The translations under genes were made by a program, and so were the position numbers. The notes below the pieces were generated by a model. That model saw only the letters and a program-made list of their open reading frames with translations. It was not told the DNA's origin and ran no database searches. A stretch of DNA of 64,000 nt, taken from contig NC_014828.1 in NCBI RefSeq assembly GCF_000178115.2, positions 2,617,501 to 2,681,500 on the forward strand, given 5' to 3'. This document shows positions 7,759 through 16,529 of this stretch, piece by piece; position 1 is the stretch's first letter; the number at the start of each line of letters is the position of its first letter. Origin of the DNA: Ethanoligenens harbinense YUAN-3. Lineage in GTDB: Bacteria; Bacillota; Clostridia; Oscillospirales; Ethanoligenentaceae.

Positions 7759-8550
7759 ATGGCAACCACAATCTGTGTCATGAACCAAAAAGGCGGCGTG
7801 GGCAAAACAACCACCAGCGTCAATGTCGCCGGTATTTTGGCTACTAGAGGCTTTCATGTCCTCCTGGTGGACAACGATCCGCAGGGATCAGCTACGGCAT
7901 ACTACGATAAATATGTTGAGGAACCGGCAGACCATCGACAGCCGAAAGGCTTGATCGGTATCTATGATGTATATAGGCGGGATAACCCACTGATAGTCTC
8001 TGCGGTGGTCAGCAAGACAAAAGTTCTGAATCTGGAACTGGTTCCCGCCGACTATCGATTCAAGGATACAGACGGCGACCTGTTTCTGGTCAAAGCCGGC
8101 AAGGAGTTTGTCTTGACGGATGCTCTGGAACCGGTTCTCGAATCTTACGATTACATCATCATAGACTGCCCGCCTGCCGACAACAATTTGACGACCAATG
8201 CACTCGTTGCTGCCAACTACATCCTCCTGCCGAACATCGCAGACGCAAACGCATTCAAAAGTATCACGTCCATGATTACCATGATAAAAAACGTCAAACG
8301 CAGCAACCCGCGCCTCAAGATTCTCGGCACCCTCATTACCATGGACGAAAAGACCCGAAACAAAGCAGCCTATAAGCGGGCGCTTTTCAACTACACGAAT
8401 TTTCCCGCCCTGTCCACCGTGATCCGCAAGAACACACGTATCGCGGAGGCGATCAACAACCAGGTGCCCGTGCATGTGTATGACGCCAGCTGCACCGGGG
8501 CGGCCGACTATAATGCTTTGGTGGACGAACTGCTGTCAAAAATGGGGTGA
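7759..8550 (+). CDS. parA: ParA partition ATPase
   Basis: A 263-residue ParA/Soj-type ATPase. The deviant Walker A KGGVGKTT is at residues 11-18, the switch region DNDPQGSAT at 39-47, and the Walker B-like DYIIIDCPP near 132-140. It moves the element to daughter cells together with ParB, whose gene starts six bases downstream. Two palindromes lie within the coding sequence, at 8034 and 8127. AGAGGT precedes ATG 7759. Confidence 0.93.
   Translation: MATTICVMNQKGGVGKTTTSVNVAGILATRGFHVLLVDNDPQGSATAYYDKYVEEPADHRQPKGLIGIYDVYRRDNPLIVSAVVSKTKVLNLELVPADYRFKDTDGDLFLVKAGKEFVLTDALEPVLESYDYIIIDCPPADNNLTTNALVAANYILLPNIADANAFKSITSMITMIKNVKRSNPRLKILGTLITMDEKTRNKAAYKRALFNYTNFPALSTVIRKNTRIAEAINNQVPVHVYDASCTGAADYNALVDELLSKMG
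8034..8045. promoter_or_regulatory. GGAACTGGTTCC palindrome variant inside parA
   Basis: Read in frame as Glu-Leu-Val-Pro. It differs from the perfect site at one base. Confidence 0.6.
8127..8138. promoter_or_regulatory. GGAACCGGTTCT palindrome variant inside parA
   Basis: Read in frame as Glu-Pro-Val-Leu. Only the last base differs from the perfect site. Confidence 0.6.
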
Positions 8551-8556
8551 ACTTCA

Positions 8557-10134
8557 ATGAACACCTACTATACCAAATGCGGACGGTCATTCAAAAAATC
8601 CACAAAGGCCGACACGACCGGCTATCAGATGGCACAACAGATTGAGGCAGATGGCTCTCTCGGCCGAGTTATGGATATCGAATGTCAGAAATGCCCCTTT
8701 GTCGTGGATGTGAAAGAAGGCTGGCCTGCCCGGCATAAACGGTATGAGTGCCGGGCAGGAAGCAAACCACCAAACCATCAAAGCGATTGGATCGGCAGTC
8801 TTGACGATAAGTGTTCCATTTATGTTCGCTCCCTTGACCACGATCTCTGTGATCGCATAATCTCCTATTGCAAAGAAAATCCGTATCTTGCCGCAGGATA
8901 TAATCAGGATCGCCCGGATTGCCGCAGAACGGTATCCATCAGCTGCGCCGCAAACAAAAAGGGCGTTGCGGCCAAAAAAGAGGTCATCAAAACATTTTTC
9001 CCTGACATTGCGGTCACACCAGACCCTACGGACGATTCGGATGATCTCGCTGATTCTATGACAGAGGAGTATGGCAAAATGGCAAAATTCAACGCCGATG
9101 CAATCTTAAACTCGGCAAAAGAAGTCGCGCAGCAGACCGAAGGATTGGAACCGGTTCCCGAATTGAAAGAAATCCGTTGTGAGCTGATTGATCTAAATCC
9201 TGATAATGCGTTTGCGAAAAAAGACACACAGGAGTCAATTGAGGAATTGGCTACAGACATCCGCGCCCACTCCCTGCTACATCCAATCGTCGTAAACCAT
9301 GTGGATGGCCGTTATCGGTTGATCTCCGGCGAACGTCGTTTTCGGGCTGTCACAGAGGTGTTAAATTGGCAGGTAGTCGATGCAAAGGTGTTTGAAAACC
9401 TGGTCAAAATAGACGAGATGGAAATGTTGTATGCCGCCAATTTCCAGGTACGTCAATACACGGCAGCCGAATTGCTGGAGCATTATCAGCGATTGGTTCA
9501 ATTCTTTCAAACAGAAGATCCAAAGCAACGACTTACCGCAAAAGACAAAGATAAAATTGCCCGTTTCCTTAATGTGACGCGCCGGCAGGTCAACAAATAC
9601 GCTCGTATTATGGAAGCCTTGTCCGAAGGTGAACGCCAAGCTATCATGGATAAGAGCATGAGCATCAACAAGGCGAATGATCTTGCTAAAGAGCGTGCGC
9701 AAAAAGCCGAACGATCCGTTGCTCCTTCAAAAAATCGGAAACCAGTTCCAGCAGCACCACGCCAGCAAGCGTCATCGTCAACTGGCTCTCACCAAAAGGC
9801 CACTGAGGAATCCGTATATATGCCGCCACTCCCGGCGTCTCCTTTGTCGGAAAATCAGGAACCAGTTCCCGGTAGAGTAAAGCTTTTGATCTCACAAAAA
9901 AGTGAGATGAATCAGGAACCGGTTCCCGCTGCACCTGTGCATCCCGTGCCGCACGAAACGTTAAATAATAATGAGTCTTCGGTAGCCGATGTGGCTCGGC
10001 AAATTAACGAGATTACAACCGGCCTCTACCTGTTGGGCGATATGCTCAAAAAATCTGGTATTGACGCGAGGAACCCAATTAGAGAATTTGTTGAAACGAT
10101 GCAGGAGTATCTGCACGAGTATGCCGGCAAATGA
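8557..10134 (+). CDS. parB: ParB partition protein with N-terminal zinc-ribbon-like extension
   Basis: A 525-residue protein, much longer than usual ParB (about 250-330). Residues 1-90 hold spaced Cys residues (C8, CQKC near 46-49, C68) resembling a zinc ribbon. The ParB fold starts near residue 208 (ELIDLNPDN), with HPIVVNHVDGRYRLISGERRFRA around 245-268 carrying the GERRxRA CTP-binding motif. A helix-turn-helix region follows (KIARFLNVTRRQVNKYARI). A Pro-rich linker contains repeated PVP units, and the C-terminal helix (about 475-520) probably dimerises. The PVP units coincide with GGAACC(G/A)GTTCC palindromes in the DNA. Confidence 0.88.
   Translation: MNTYYTKCGRSFKKSTKADTTGYQMAQQIEADGSLGRVMDIECQKCPFVVDVKEGWPARHKRYECRAGSKPPNHQSDWIGSLDDKCSIYVRSLDHDLCDRIISYCKENPYLAAGYNQDRPDCRRTVSISCAANKKGVAAKKEVIKTFFPDIAVTPDPTDDSDDLADSMTEEYGKMAKFNADAILNSAKEVAQQTEGLEPVPELKEIRCELIDLNPDNAFAKKDTQESIEELATDIRAHSLLHPIVVNHVDGRYRLISGERRFRAVTEVLNWQVVDAKVFENLVKIDEMEMLYAANFQVRQYTAAELLEHYQRLVQFFQTEDPKQRLTAKDKDKIARFLNVTRRQVNKYARIMEALSEGERQAIMDKSMSINKANDLAKERAQKAERSVAPSKNRKPVPAAPRQQASSSTGSHQKATEESVYMPPLPASPLSENQEPVPGRVKLLISQKSEMNQEPVPAAPVHPVPHETLNNNESSVADVARQINEITTGLYLLGDMLKKSGIDARNPIREFVETMQEYLHEYAGK
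9147..9158. promoter_or_regulatory. GGAACCGGTTCC palindrome inside parB
   Basis: Perfect copy, read as Glu-Pro-Val-Pro just before the ParB fold begins. Confidence 0.7.
9858..9869. promoter_or_regulatory. GGAACCAGTTCC near-palindrome inside parB linker
   Basis: Read as Glu-Pro-Val-Pro. A weaker relative (GAAACCAGTTCC, 9738-9749, read Lys-Pro-Val-Pro) lies 120 bases upstream. Confidence 0.6.
9915..9926. promoter_or_regulatory. GGAACCGGTTCC palindrome inside parB linker
   Basis: Perfect copy, read as Glu-Pro-Val-Pro, 57 bases after the previous site and in the same codon phase. Confidence 0.7.
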
Positions 10135-10433
10135 AAAAATACGGGCATTAAAAAAGGGGCGCACTCCCTCGTGCGCCCCGACAGAGAAATGGCATATACC
10201 AGACCGTTTCTCTTGTCAGTAATAGGATTGTCAAAAATGCAGGAAGTTATTCCTGGTGGTCGGAGAGCGTATGCGTCCTTTTATACTGCCCTTATCAGGA
10301 CAATTTGTTATTTTCGCGTCTCCCGCAAACCAGTATATTCGAGTGGGTGTGAAAATATTGTCATAATAATGTATAGCACAAGGTCGAGACAGACCAAATA
10401 CGACGTTTCAGGAAAGACAGATTGGAGCATTTT
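10135..10433. other. Gene-free stretch between parB and the pilus operon
   Basis: About 300 bases. It begins with a strong hairpin (10156-10179). No convincing coding frame with a ribosome binding site is seen. This is the likely site of the promoter for the spoVG/Tad operon, but I could not single out a clear -35/-10 pair. Confidence 0.4.
10156..10179 (+). terminator. GC-rich hairpin after parB, probable terminator
   Basis: A 9-bp perfect stem GGGGCGCAC/GTGCGCCCC with six-base loop, 21 bases after the parB stop. No T-tract follows, so termination strength is uncertain. Confidence 0.5.
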
Positions 10434-10607
10434 ATGGGCAATATCATATCTATCGCTGTCCTTGGGTTGATCGCACTGGATGTGTCATTTGTACTATGTT
10501 GTTGCAAAGTTTCCGAAAGGTCAACTCGCTGGGAAGAATGGGCCCGGTTATCACACCGCACCCGCAAACACGACTATAAAAAAACAGGGAAGGAAATCAA
10601 ATCATGA
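10434..10607 (+). CDS. Small single-pass membrane protein
   Basis: A 57-residue protein starting at ATG 10434 with TTGGAGC upstream. A membrane segment at residues 5-23 ends in three Cys residues, followed by a basic tail. Its stop overlaps the next start (ATGA), so it is the first gene of the operon that runs into the pilus genes. Confidence 0.55.
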   Translation: MGNIISIAVLGLIALDVSFVLCCCKVSERSTRWEEWARLSHRTRKHDYKKTGKEIKS

Positions 10608-10879
10608 CCATTACAAAAGTTATCATTCGGAAGTTGTTTGACGGCCCCAAGATAAAGGGGATTGCCTCCATCATAGTCGATGATGAGTTTACCATTCATG
10701 ACATCAAAATTATTGAGGGCGTTGAACGCCTGTTCTGCGCGATGCCGAACCGGCATTCGGAGGATGGCCGATACCAGGACATCGTGCATCCCATTTCCCA
10801 GGAAGCCAGACAGAAGATTGAGGAGGCGATTCTGGAAGAATATTATAGCGCAATCCATCAGGAGGCGACAGCTTCATGA
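10604..10879 (+). CDS. spoVG: SpoVG family regulator
   Basis: A 91-residue SpoVG-like protein. The family core is clear: ASIIVDDEFTIHDIKIIEG near residues 21-39, then FCAMPNRHSEDGRYQDIVHPI near 44-64. SpoVG proteins bind DNA and RNA and act as pleiotropic regulators in Gram-positives. The gene overlaps both neighbours by four bases (ATGA), so it is locked into the pilus operon and may control it. Confidence 0.9.
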   Translation: MTITKVIIRKLFDGPKIKGIASIIVDDEFTIHDIKIIEGVERLFCAMPNRHSEDGRYQDIVHPISQEARQKIEEAILEEYYSAIHQEATAS

Positions 10880-11094
10880 GCATCCGTGAATCGGATCTTA
10901 TCGCCGGATCTGTTGTTGTTGTCCAGTCAAACCGCACCTTTTGCGGCTTTGAGAGTGGCGTTATAACCGGCCATAGCACCGGCGGCCATGATGGCCTTGT
11001 TTGCTACTATACCGACGCCGGTGGAGGCCCCAAATGGTGCTTGGCAAGCCAGATCATCGATATCCAATTGAAAAATCGGGTGGTTCGAGAATGA
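10876..11094 (+). CDS. Hypothetical protein in pilus operon
   Basis: A 72-residue, Gly-rich, probably beta-stranded soluble protein (LIAGSVVVVQSNRTFCGFESGVITGHS). It is coupled by ATGA overlaps to spoVG upstream and the prepilin peptidase downstream. No family is recognised. Confidence 0.55.
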   Translation: MSIRESDLIAGSVVVVQSNRTFCGFESGVITGHSTGGHDGLVCYYTDAGGGPKWCLASQIIDIQLKNRVVRE

Positions 11095-11573
11095 ACATAT
11101 TCGGCTTTCTGTGTTTCACGGCTGTGCTGCTTGGCACAGCCGTTATTGATGCCCGTACAAGGCATATCCCTAAATACGTCCACTGGCTTCTATTGGCAAT
11201 TGGCCTTGTCCGCGTCTTTTCAACCGGCCCGCCGGATCAAATCGTAAATAACCTGCTCTATTCCATTGCTGGAATGGCGATCGGCTTTGTTCCCCTGTTT
11301 TTACTTGGCTTGGTGGCGGGCGGCGTCGGCGGTGGTGATGTCAAGCTGGCCGGAAGCGCCGGGTTTGCGTTGGCAGAGCCGGGATTGGCGATCCTATATC
11401 CCGGTACATATTGGGCAATCTTGGGCTCTCTGCTTTTGTTTCTGTCTGGAAAACTGTACTGCAAAATACGAAATGGCAAACGTATAAGCGTACCAATGCC
11501 TTTTGCGCCGTATTTTGCGGCAGCGGGCATTGGTACTTATTTTTTACAACTGATTTGGAGGACGATCACATGA
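11091..11573 (+). CDS. tadV: TadV/CpaA-type prepilin peptidase
   Basis: A 160-residue A24 aspartyl peptidase starting at ATG 11091. Both catalytic aspartates are visible: DARTRHIP near residue 18, and the GGGDVK motif near residue 79. About six membrane helices fit the family. It lacks the N-methylation domain, as is usual for Tad peptidases. It should cleave the leader of the pilin at 16530 and of the pseudopilins. Confidence 0.88.
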   Translation: MNIFGFLCFTAVLLGTAVIDARTRHIPKYVHWLLLAIGLVRVFSTGPPDQIVNNLLYSIAGMAIGFVPLFLLGLVAGGVGGGDVKLAGSAGFALAEPGLAILYPGTYWAILGSLLLFLSGKLYCKIRNGKRISVPMPFAPYFAAAGIGTYFLQLIWRTIT

Positions 11574-12433
11574 ATGAAGAGTTGAACAAACCGCGGCAGG
11601 CTGCAAAATCGGACAACCCCGACGGGGAGCCTGACGCAAAAGAGAGGCAGAAGCGGAACCTGGACCCTGTCGCGCAAAAACGGCTTGTGGCCAGCATATT
11701 AAGTATCGGTCTGGCTGTCGTGGTCGGCTTTGGTGGGGTATTTCTGGTCAACAGGCTGACGATGGCCACCGTGCCGGTCGTTCGTGCCAAAGAAATCATT
11801 CCGCAGGGTACGCAGATCACTCCGAATATGATCGAAGTGGATCAGGTAAGCAAATACAATTTGCAAAGCAACGTGACAGGTAATACCTCTCTGGTGGTGG
11901 GCGCTTATGCAACGACCGAGATCATGCCGCAGGACAATATCACCGGAGACAAGCTTTCAAAGTCCAACCCGGTTTACACATTGGATACTGGCGAAATGCT
12001 GGTAAGCGTGCCGGTCAAAAACCTGTCCGACGCTTTGGCCGGGCAGCTGAAGGCGGGCGACATTGTGCGGGTTTCCGCGCTGGTTGCATCTGGAAGCACG
12101 GCAGGCAGCAACAATGCGGGAGGAACCGCGAATCAGACTACGACGCCGGCCGAGTTGCAATATGTCAAGGTGGCCGCTGTCGCGGCTTCCAATGGGCAGA
12201 GCGCCGCGGTCTCCCAGGCACAGGCCAAAACAGCAATCGGAACCACAACCAGTTCCAACACGTCCAACCTGCCGGCGTCTGTCACGCTGTATGTAAATGA
12301 ACAGCAGCTTTCCCGCTTGACGCAGATGAGCCAGTCCGAGTTGACCTTCGCCCTGGTGTATCGCGGAGGCGGCACGGAAGCGAAGACGCTGTTGCAAGAG
12401 CAGACGCAGCTTTTGGAGGGGGTGCAGAAATGA
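11570..12433 (+). CDS. cpaB: CpaB/RcpC-type pilus assembly protein (SAF domain)
   Basis: A 287-residue protein starting at ATG 11570, with GGAGGA upstream and overlapping the peptidase stop. One membrane helix lies near residues 42-62. A SAF domain follows (VPVVRAKEIIPQGTQITPNMIEVDQV...). A second beta domain (MLVSVPVKNLSDALAGQLKAGDIVRVSAL) matches the RcpC/CpaB family. In Gram-negatives this protein works with the secretin. In Gram-positives it is membrane-anchored and probably guides the pilus through the wall. Confidence 0.82.
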   Translation: MNEELNKPRQAAKSDNPDGEPDAKERQKRNLDPVAQKRLVASILSIGLAVVVGFGGVFLVNRLTMATVPVVRAKEIIPQGTQITPNMIEVDQVSKYNLQSNVTGNTSLVVGAYATTEIMPQDNITGDKLSKSNPVYTLDTGEMLVSVPVKNLSDALAGQLKAGDIVRVSALVASGSTAGSNNAGGTANQTTTPAELQYVKVAAVAASNGQSAAVSQAQAKTAIGTTTSSNTSNLPASVTLYVNEQQLSRLTQMSQSELTFALVYRGGGTEAKTLLQEQTQLLEGVQK

Positions 12434-13158
12434 TTCTGATAGGCGTTATCGGTACGCCCGGCGTCGGTAAGACAACCTTTGCCGCCGCGCTGGCCAATAT
12501 TCTTGCCGACAGAAATAACCACGTGATTCTGGCAAGCTTGGATGACCACTGCCCTGCCATGAGTCTTTGGGAACCTTTAAGGCATGATGTGCCGTCGTTC
12601 AAGGAATTTATTCAAAACGACGGCAGCATTGACAGTGAAGTGGTCTATGAAAAGGTCACGTTCAGCAGCGGAAACGGCAATGTTCTGCTTTTCGGATTTA
12701 CCAAGGCAGACCTTTGTGGGTCAACAAGCGTGACTGAAAAACTGGTGGACAGCATCGTGGATGTCGTCACGGCGGATAACTCTGTTGACTACATGGTTGT
12801 GGACGGCAGTAACTATAAAGAGGCTATGACCAGCTATGCAATCAGCCACGCAGACGTGTTGATTCGCATCCTGCCCGCCGACATCACCGGTGGTATCAAT
12901 TATTTTTGCGAGGTCATCCGGGGCGCGGAAAACGCTTCTCAGGAGCGTTTGAACATCCTCTATAGGCGGAATTTGTTTGATCCGCTGGATGAAGTTGTTC
13001 ACACGACGCACATGGATCTGTTTGATACGATCCCGTTTTCGGATGAATGTCACCGCAAACTGGTGGATGGTCGGTTGGTATCCAAATATGACGATGCGGA
13101 ATACCGGCATACAGTCGAGCGCGTCGCCGTGCATATCCGGGAAAGGAAGCAGGCATGA
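12430..13158 (+). CDS. TadZ/CpaE-like P-loop ATPase
   Basis: A 242-residue MinD/ParA-like protein with Walker A GTPGVGKTTFAAALAN at residues 8-23. It lacks the typical receiver domain of CpaE. The remainder has the alpha/beta pattern of the family (DYMVVDGSNYKEA near 118-130). Its position between cpaB and tadA, with ATGA overlaps on both sides, supports a TadZ role in placing the pilus machine. Confidence 0.75.
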   Translation: MILIGVIGTPGVGKTTFAAALANILADRNNHVILASLDDHCPAMSLWEPLRHDVPSFKEFIQNDGSIDSEVVYEKVTFSSGNGNVLLFGFTKADLCGSTSVTEKLVDSIVDVVTADNSVDYMVVDGSNYKEAMTSYAISHADVLIRILPADITGGINYFCEVIRGAENASQERLNILYRRNLFDPLDEVVHTTHMDLFDTIPFSDECHRKLVDGRLVSKYDDAEYRHTVERVAVHIRERKQA

Positions 13159-14513
13159 TACAATTTCCATTCTTCCTTCCGGATCAAACGGAAATCACCT
13201 ACCAACAGGCGTATGACATGGCACAGAAGTATGTGAAGGAAGAACACGCCGAAGAGTTCAATAGTAAAAAATCAAACGTTCCAAAACTCGCCGGTATCAT
13301 CCGGCGCTTTTTTGTTAGCCGCGGTATCCACACGTCAGGCGATCTGGATCAACTGTCACATTCCATGGCGCAGGATATGGGCGGGCTATCGTTTCTGTCC
13401 AAATATTTGGAGCACCTTGACGATTATCCCACATTGGAAGAAATCAACATCAACGCATGGAACAGCATCGTTCTGCGTTTTTCAGATCGCCCGGATGAAT
13501 GGCTGCAAGAAGGCTTTTCATCACCCGTGCACGCGCTTGGTATCCTCAATAAGATCAAAAGCCGGACTGGAACGCAGCAGCTGAGTCCCGCGTTTCCTGG
13601 TTCGATTGGGTATGTGTTTGATTCCGTCCGTGAGGCTTCCATGTGTGCGCCGATCATTCCGGAAAGTGCAGGCGTCTATGGCAGTATCCGTATTGTAAGA
13701 CCGGCTCCGCTTTCTACTAGGCTGATTCTGCAATCCGGTTGCATGACGCGCGAAATGCTGGACTTCACCATTATGTGTATGAAACATTCAGTGAACGTCT
13801 TAATCGGCGGCAAACCGCGAGCCGGTAAAACCACAATCCTCAATTACCTGCTTTCCATCTTAGTCAAAGATCCCAATATCCGCATCGGGATTATTGAGGA
13901 AGGAAGTCGAGAAGTCGTACTGACAACCTATGATGAAAACGGCAGACCACAGAACCAGGTATTGTCCATGCTCACCAGGCCTTCAGAAAATCACGATCAA
14001 AACTATGATCCAAACCGGTTGTTGGAAATATGCCTGCGGTTTGGCCTTGACGTCATCGTCGTGCAGGAGATGCGCAGCGGTGAGGCCTATGTGGCCGTCA
14101 AGACCGCAAACACAGGCATGGCGGTCTATTCGACCATTCACAGCAATGATGGCGAGAGCACCTATTATCGCGGCGTCGATCTCATGGAGGAGGGCTCTCC
14201 GCAGCCGGAAACGGTTCTCATGCGCAAACTGGTTCTTGGATTCCCAGTGGTCTTATACTTCAAACGTATGGAAGACGGCGTTCGCCGTTGTATGGAAATC
14301 ATGGAGGGCTTTTATGAGCGTGGCGAGCTAAGGTGCAAGACTTTGTATCAGTTTGTCACGGATGATAATGTGCTGGATGCAAACGGAAAGATCCATGTCA
14401 AAGGCCATTTTGAATGGAAAAACGACCTTTCCGAACGCACACAGCGTATTCTCCGAAACAACGGCGTCAGCGCCGCAGAGCTGCAACAATACATACAGGG
14501 TGGTGTTGCGTGA
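13155..14513 (+). CDS. tadA: TadA/CpaF-type secretion ATPase
   Basis: A 452-residue ATPase of the VirB11/GspE superfamily. Walker A GGKPRAGKTT is at residues 218-227. Asp-box and Walker B equivalents occur near IGIIEEGSREV and LDVIVVQEMRSGEAY, and the conserved His of IHSND follows. It powers pilin assembly and retraction. VirB11 itself would have the same fold, but the flanking tadB and tadC settle the assignment. Confidence 0.9.
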   Translation: MIQFPFFLPDQTEITYQQAYDMAQKYVKEEHAEEFNSKKSNVPKLAGIIRRFFVSRGIHTSGDLDQLSHSMAQDMGGLSFLSKYLEHLDDYPTLEEININAWNSIVLRFSDRPDEWLQEGFSSPVHALGILNKIKSRTGTQQLSPAFPGSIGYVFDSVREASMCAPIIPESAGVYGSIRIVRPAPLSTRLILQSGCMTREMLDFTIMCMKHSVNVLIGGKPRAGKTTILNYLLSILVKDPNIRIGIIEEGSREVVLTTYDENGRPQNQVLSMLTRPSENHDQNYDPNRLLEICLRFGLDVIVVQEMRSGEAYVAVKTANTGMAVYSTIHSNDGESTYYRGVDLMEEGSPQPETVLMRKLVLGFPVVLYFKRMEDGVRRCMEIMEGFYERGELRCKTLYQFVTDDNVLDANGKIHVKGHFEWKNDLSERTQRILRNNGVSAAELQQYIQGGVA

Positions 14514-15469
14514 TGAACCTGCTCATTTTTTCAGCGGTGCTTGTGTCTGCCGCAATCGCGATTGGACTCTGCATGAGTATTGGCATCCATCCGAAAGATC
14601 TGGCAGCTCTTTTCAAGGCACCAGGTCCAAAACTGCGGACGCTCAAGCAGCGCGTCCGCAAAGCCAAACACCAGGAGAAGCCCTTCTTTATCGTTCGTGA
14701 GTTTCAAAACGCAAAAACGATTCTCAAGGATACGCACCGGGAACAGGACTACCAGCGCTATAAAAAGATGTCCATTCAGATGGCCATTGGGGGCGCCTTG
14801 ATCGGCTGCTGCTTTCTCAATCCGTTTCTTTCGGCTTCCCTCGCGCTGTTCGGCATGTTTCTTCCAATTTTCATGATCTATCTGACAGCCGCAACGTTCC
14901 GCAGTCAGTTTGCCGCTGAAATGTATACCACGATGTCCGTAATTTCGACGAGCTACCAGCGCCAATATGATCTGATCCGGGCGGTGCGGGAAAACGTGGA
15001 TTCAATGAACGAGCCAATGAAAGGCCTATGGACGGTATTCCTGCGCGACTATGAAAACTTTAACGCTGCGAACGTCTTCAGCGGAATACGTGAGCTGCGT
15101 GGGAAGATCAACAACGTCGTCTGGCAGGAATGGTGCGATGATCTGATATTGTGCCAAACCGATCCGACCAGAAAGTTTCTGCTTACCGGCGCGGTTAAAA
15201 AAGCGACCCAGCAAAGCCGTGCCCGGATGATGCTGGACGCTATGCTGGACGAGCCGGTCTTTCAGGCGGTCGGCACAATGATCATTGTGCTTGCATCCAT
15301 TCCAATCTGCGGATTCTTCTACACGGAATGGGGCTATCTGCTCATGAATACATGGCCCGGAAAACTCTCCATTGCGATCATTGTCATCGCCTGCCTGTTC
15401 TTATGCTATATAGCCGTACATGCCACCCGTCCGATTGATTTGCTAGAGGAGGTGGAGAAAGGTGCCTGA
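14513..15469 (+). CDS. tadB: TadB inner-membrane platform protein
   Basis: A 318-residue protein starting at ATG 14513, overlapping the tadA stop by one base. One membrane helix is at the N-terminus, a pair lies near residues 90-130, and a pair near 255-310, with a type II secretion F-like cytoplasmic domain between (YTTMSVISTSYQRQYDLIRAVREN). With TadC it forms the platform on which TadA acts. Confidence 0.82.
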   Translation: MNLLIFSAVLVSAAIAIGLCMSIGIHPKDLAALFKAPGPKLRTLKQRVRKAKHQEKPFFIVREFQNAKTILKDTHREQDYQRYKKMSIQMAIGGALIGCCFLNPFLSASLALFGMFLPIFMIYLTAATFRSQFAAEMYTTMSVISTSYQRQYDLIRAVRENVDSMNEPMKGLWTVFLRDYENFNAANVFSGIRELRGKINNVVWQEWCDDLILCQTDPTRKFLLTGAVKKATQQSRARMMLDAMLDEPVFQAVGTMIIVLASIPICGFFYTEWGYLLMNTWPGKLSIAIIVIACLFLCYIAVHATRPIDLLEEVEKGA

Positions 15470-16385
15470 CATCGTGCTCTATATCCTTTGTACCGCGGTT
15501 GCCGCAGCCGTCTATTATGGGCTGTACACGGCTCTGAGTTGTCATATGGGCTTACCGAGTCTGCGGAGTCTGAACGTTATCCGCCGCCTGACTGCATCTA
15601 CAAAAGACATCGCGTTAAGTGAAAAAATCACCTTGCCCATTGCGGGCTTACTCGAGGCGAAAATCCATCTGAACGGTTATACCAGAAGCAGGCTTCAGGC
15701 AGACCTGAAGGCAGCAGGACTGGCCGAATATACCCCCGAACGTTATACCGCAATGTCGGTCGCATTTGGAGTGATGGTCTTTATTCCCGGACTGATCCTG
15801 GCTTTCGCCGGAATTAAACTGGGCCAGAATATCTTCCTGATTGCCGCAACTGCACTGATTGCCTGTTCTGTAATCGTCGGCATTGCCAAACAGCGGGAGA
15901 TCCGTAAGATCGCGAAACGCAGACGCGGGCGCATTGAACTGGAAATCCCCAAAATGACCGACTCAGTGCTGCAATCCCTTTCCAAGCGTAATGGTCGTGC
16001 AGATATTACAACCATTTTACGTGAATACCAGCGAGTTGCCGGTCCGGATCTCAAGAAAGAGATCGGCTATATGCTTGCGGATATCGAAACATCCAACAAT
16101 GAACGTGTTGAAACAATCCTGCTGCGAACGGAGAACCGTTTAAATTCGGAAATTGCAACATCACTCATCCGTGGCTTAATCGGTATCTACAATGGTGAAG
16201 ACATGCGTGAATACCTACAGGGGCTCGTGCTGGAAATGAACGAACAGCAGATTGAATTTGCTGCCCGCGCCGCAAGACGGCGGCCGAACGAACTGACGCT
16301 TCCCACATGGGCCGTGATAGGCTCCATGGTCCTGATGATCTGCATTCTCATCCTATCGACGATATTTCTTCATCTTCCGGGTTGA
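15462..16385 (+). CDS. tadC: TadC inner-membrane platform protein
   Basis: A 307-residue protein overlapping tadB by eight bases. A membrane helix at the N-terminus, two near residues 95-145 and one at the C-terminus flank a T2SF domain (LEIPKMTDSVLQSLSKRNGRADITTILREYQRVAGPDL). It is the usual partner of TadB. The operon breaks here: 144 bases follow before the pilin gene. Confidence 0.82.
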   Translation: MPDIVLYILCTAVAAAVYYGLYTALSCHMGLPSLRSLNVIRRLTASTKDIALSEKITLPIAGLLEAKIHLNGYTRSRLQADLKAAGLAEYTPERYTAMSVAFGVMVFIPGLILAFAGIKLGQNIFLIAATALIACSVIVGIAKQREIRKIAKRRRGRIELEIPKMTDSVLQSLSKRNGRADITTILREYQRVAGPDLKKEIGYMLADIETSNNERVETILLRTENRLNSEIATSLIRGLIGIYNGEDMREYLQGLVLEMNEQQIEFAARAARRRPNELTLPTWAVIGSMVLMICILILSTIFLHLPG

Positions 16386-16529
16386 TTACTGATATAAATC
16401 AGTTTTCATAGTTGATAAATGGTCTTGTTGACGCGAAAGGGGTGATGCTAGACCCAATTGCTATTTAATGGAGGTGATGTGGAGCATCTATATTCCGTAT
16501 CCATCAAATCAGAAGAAAGAGGTTGTGTC

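Noticed and set aside
13155-14513. TadA could be VirB11 of the conjugation system
   Set aside because: The fold is shared, but tadB and tadC follow at once and the VirB genes lie 18 kb away. Gram-positive conjugation systems usually lack VirB11.
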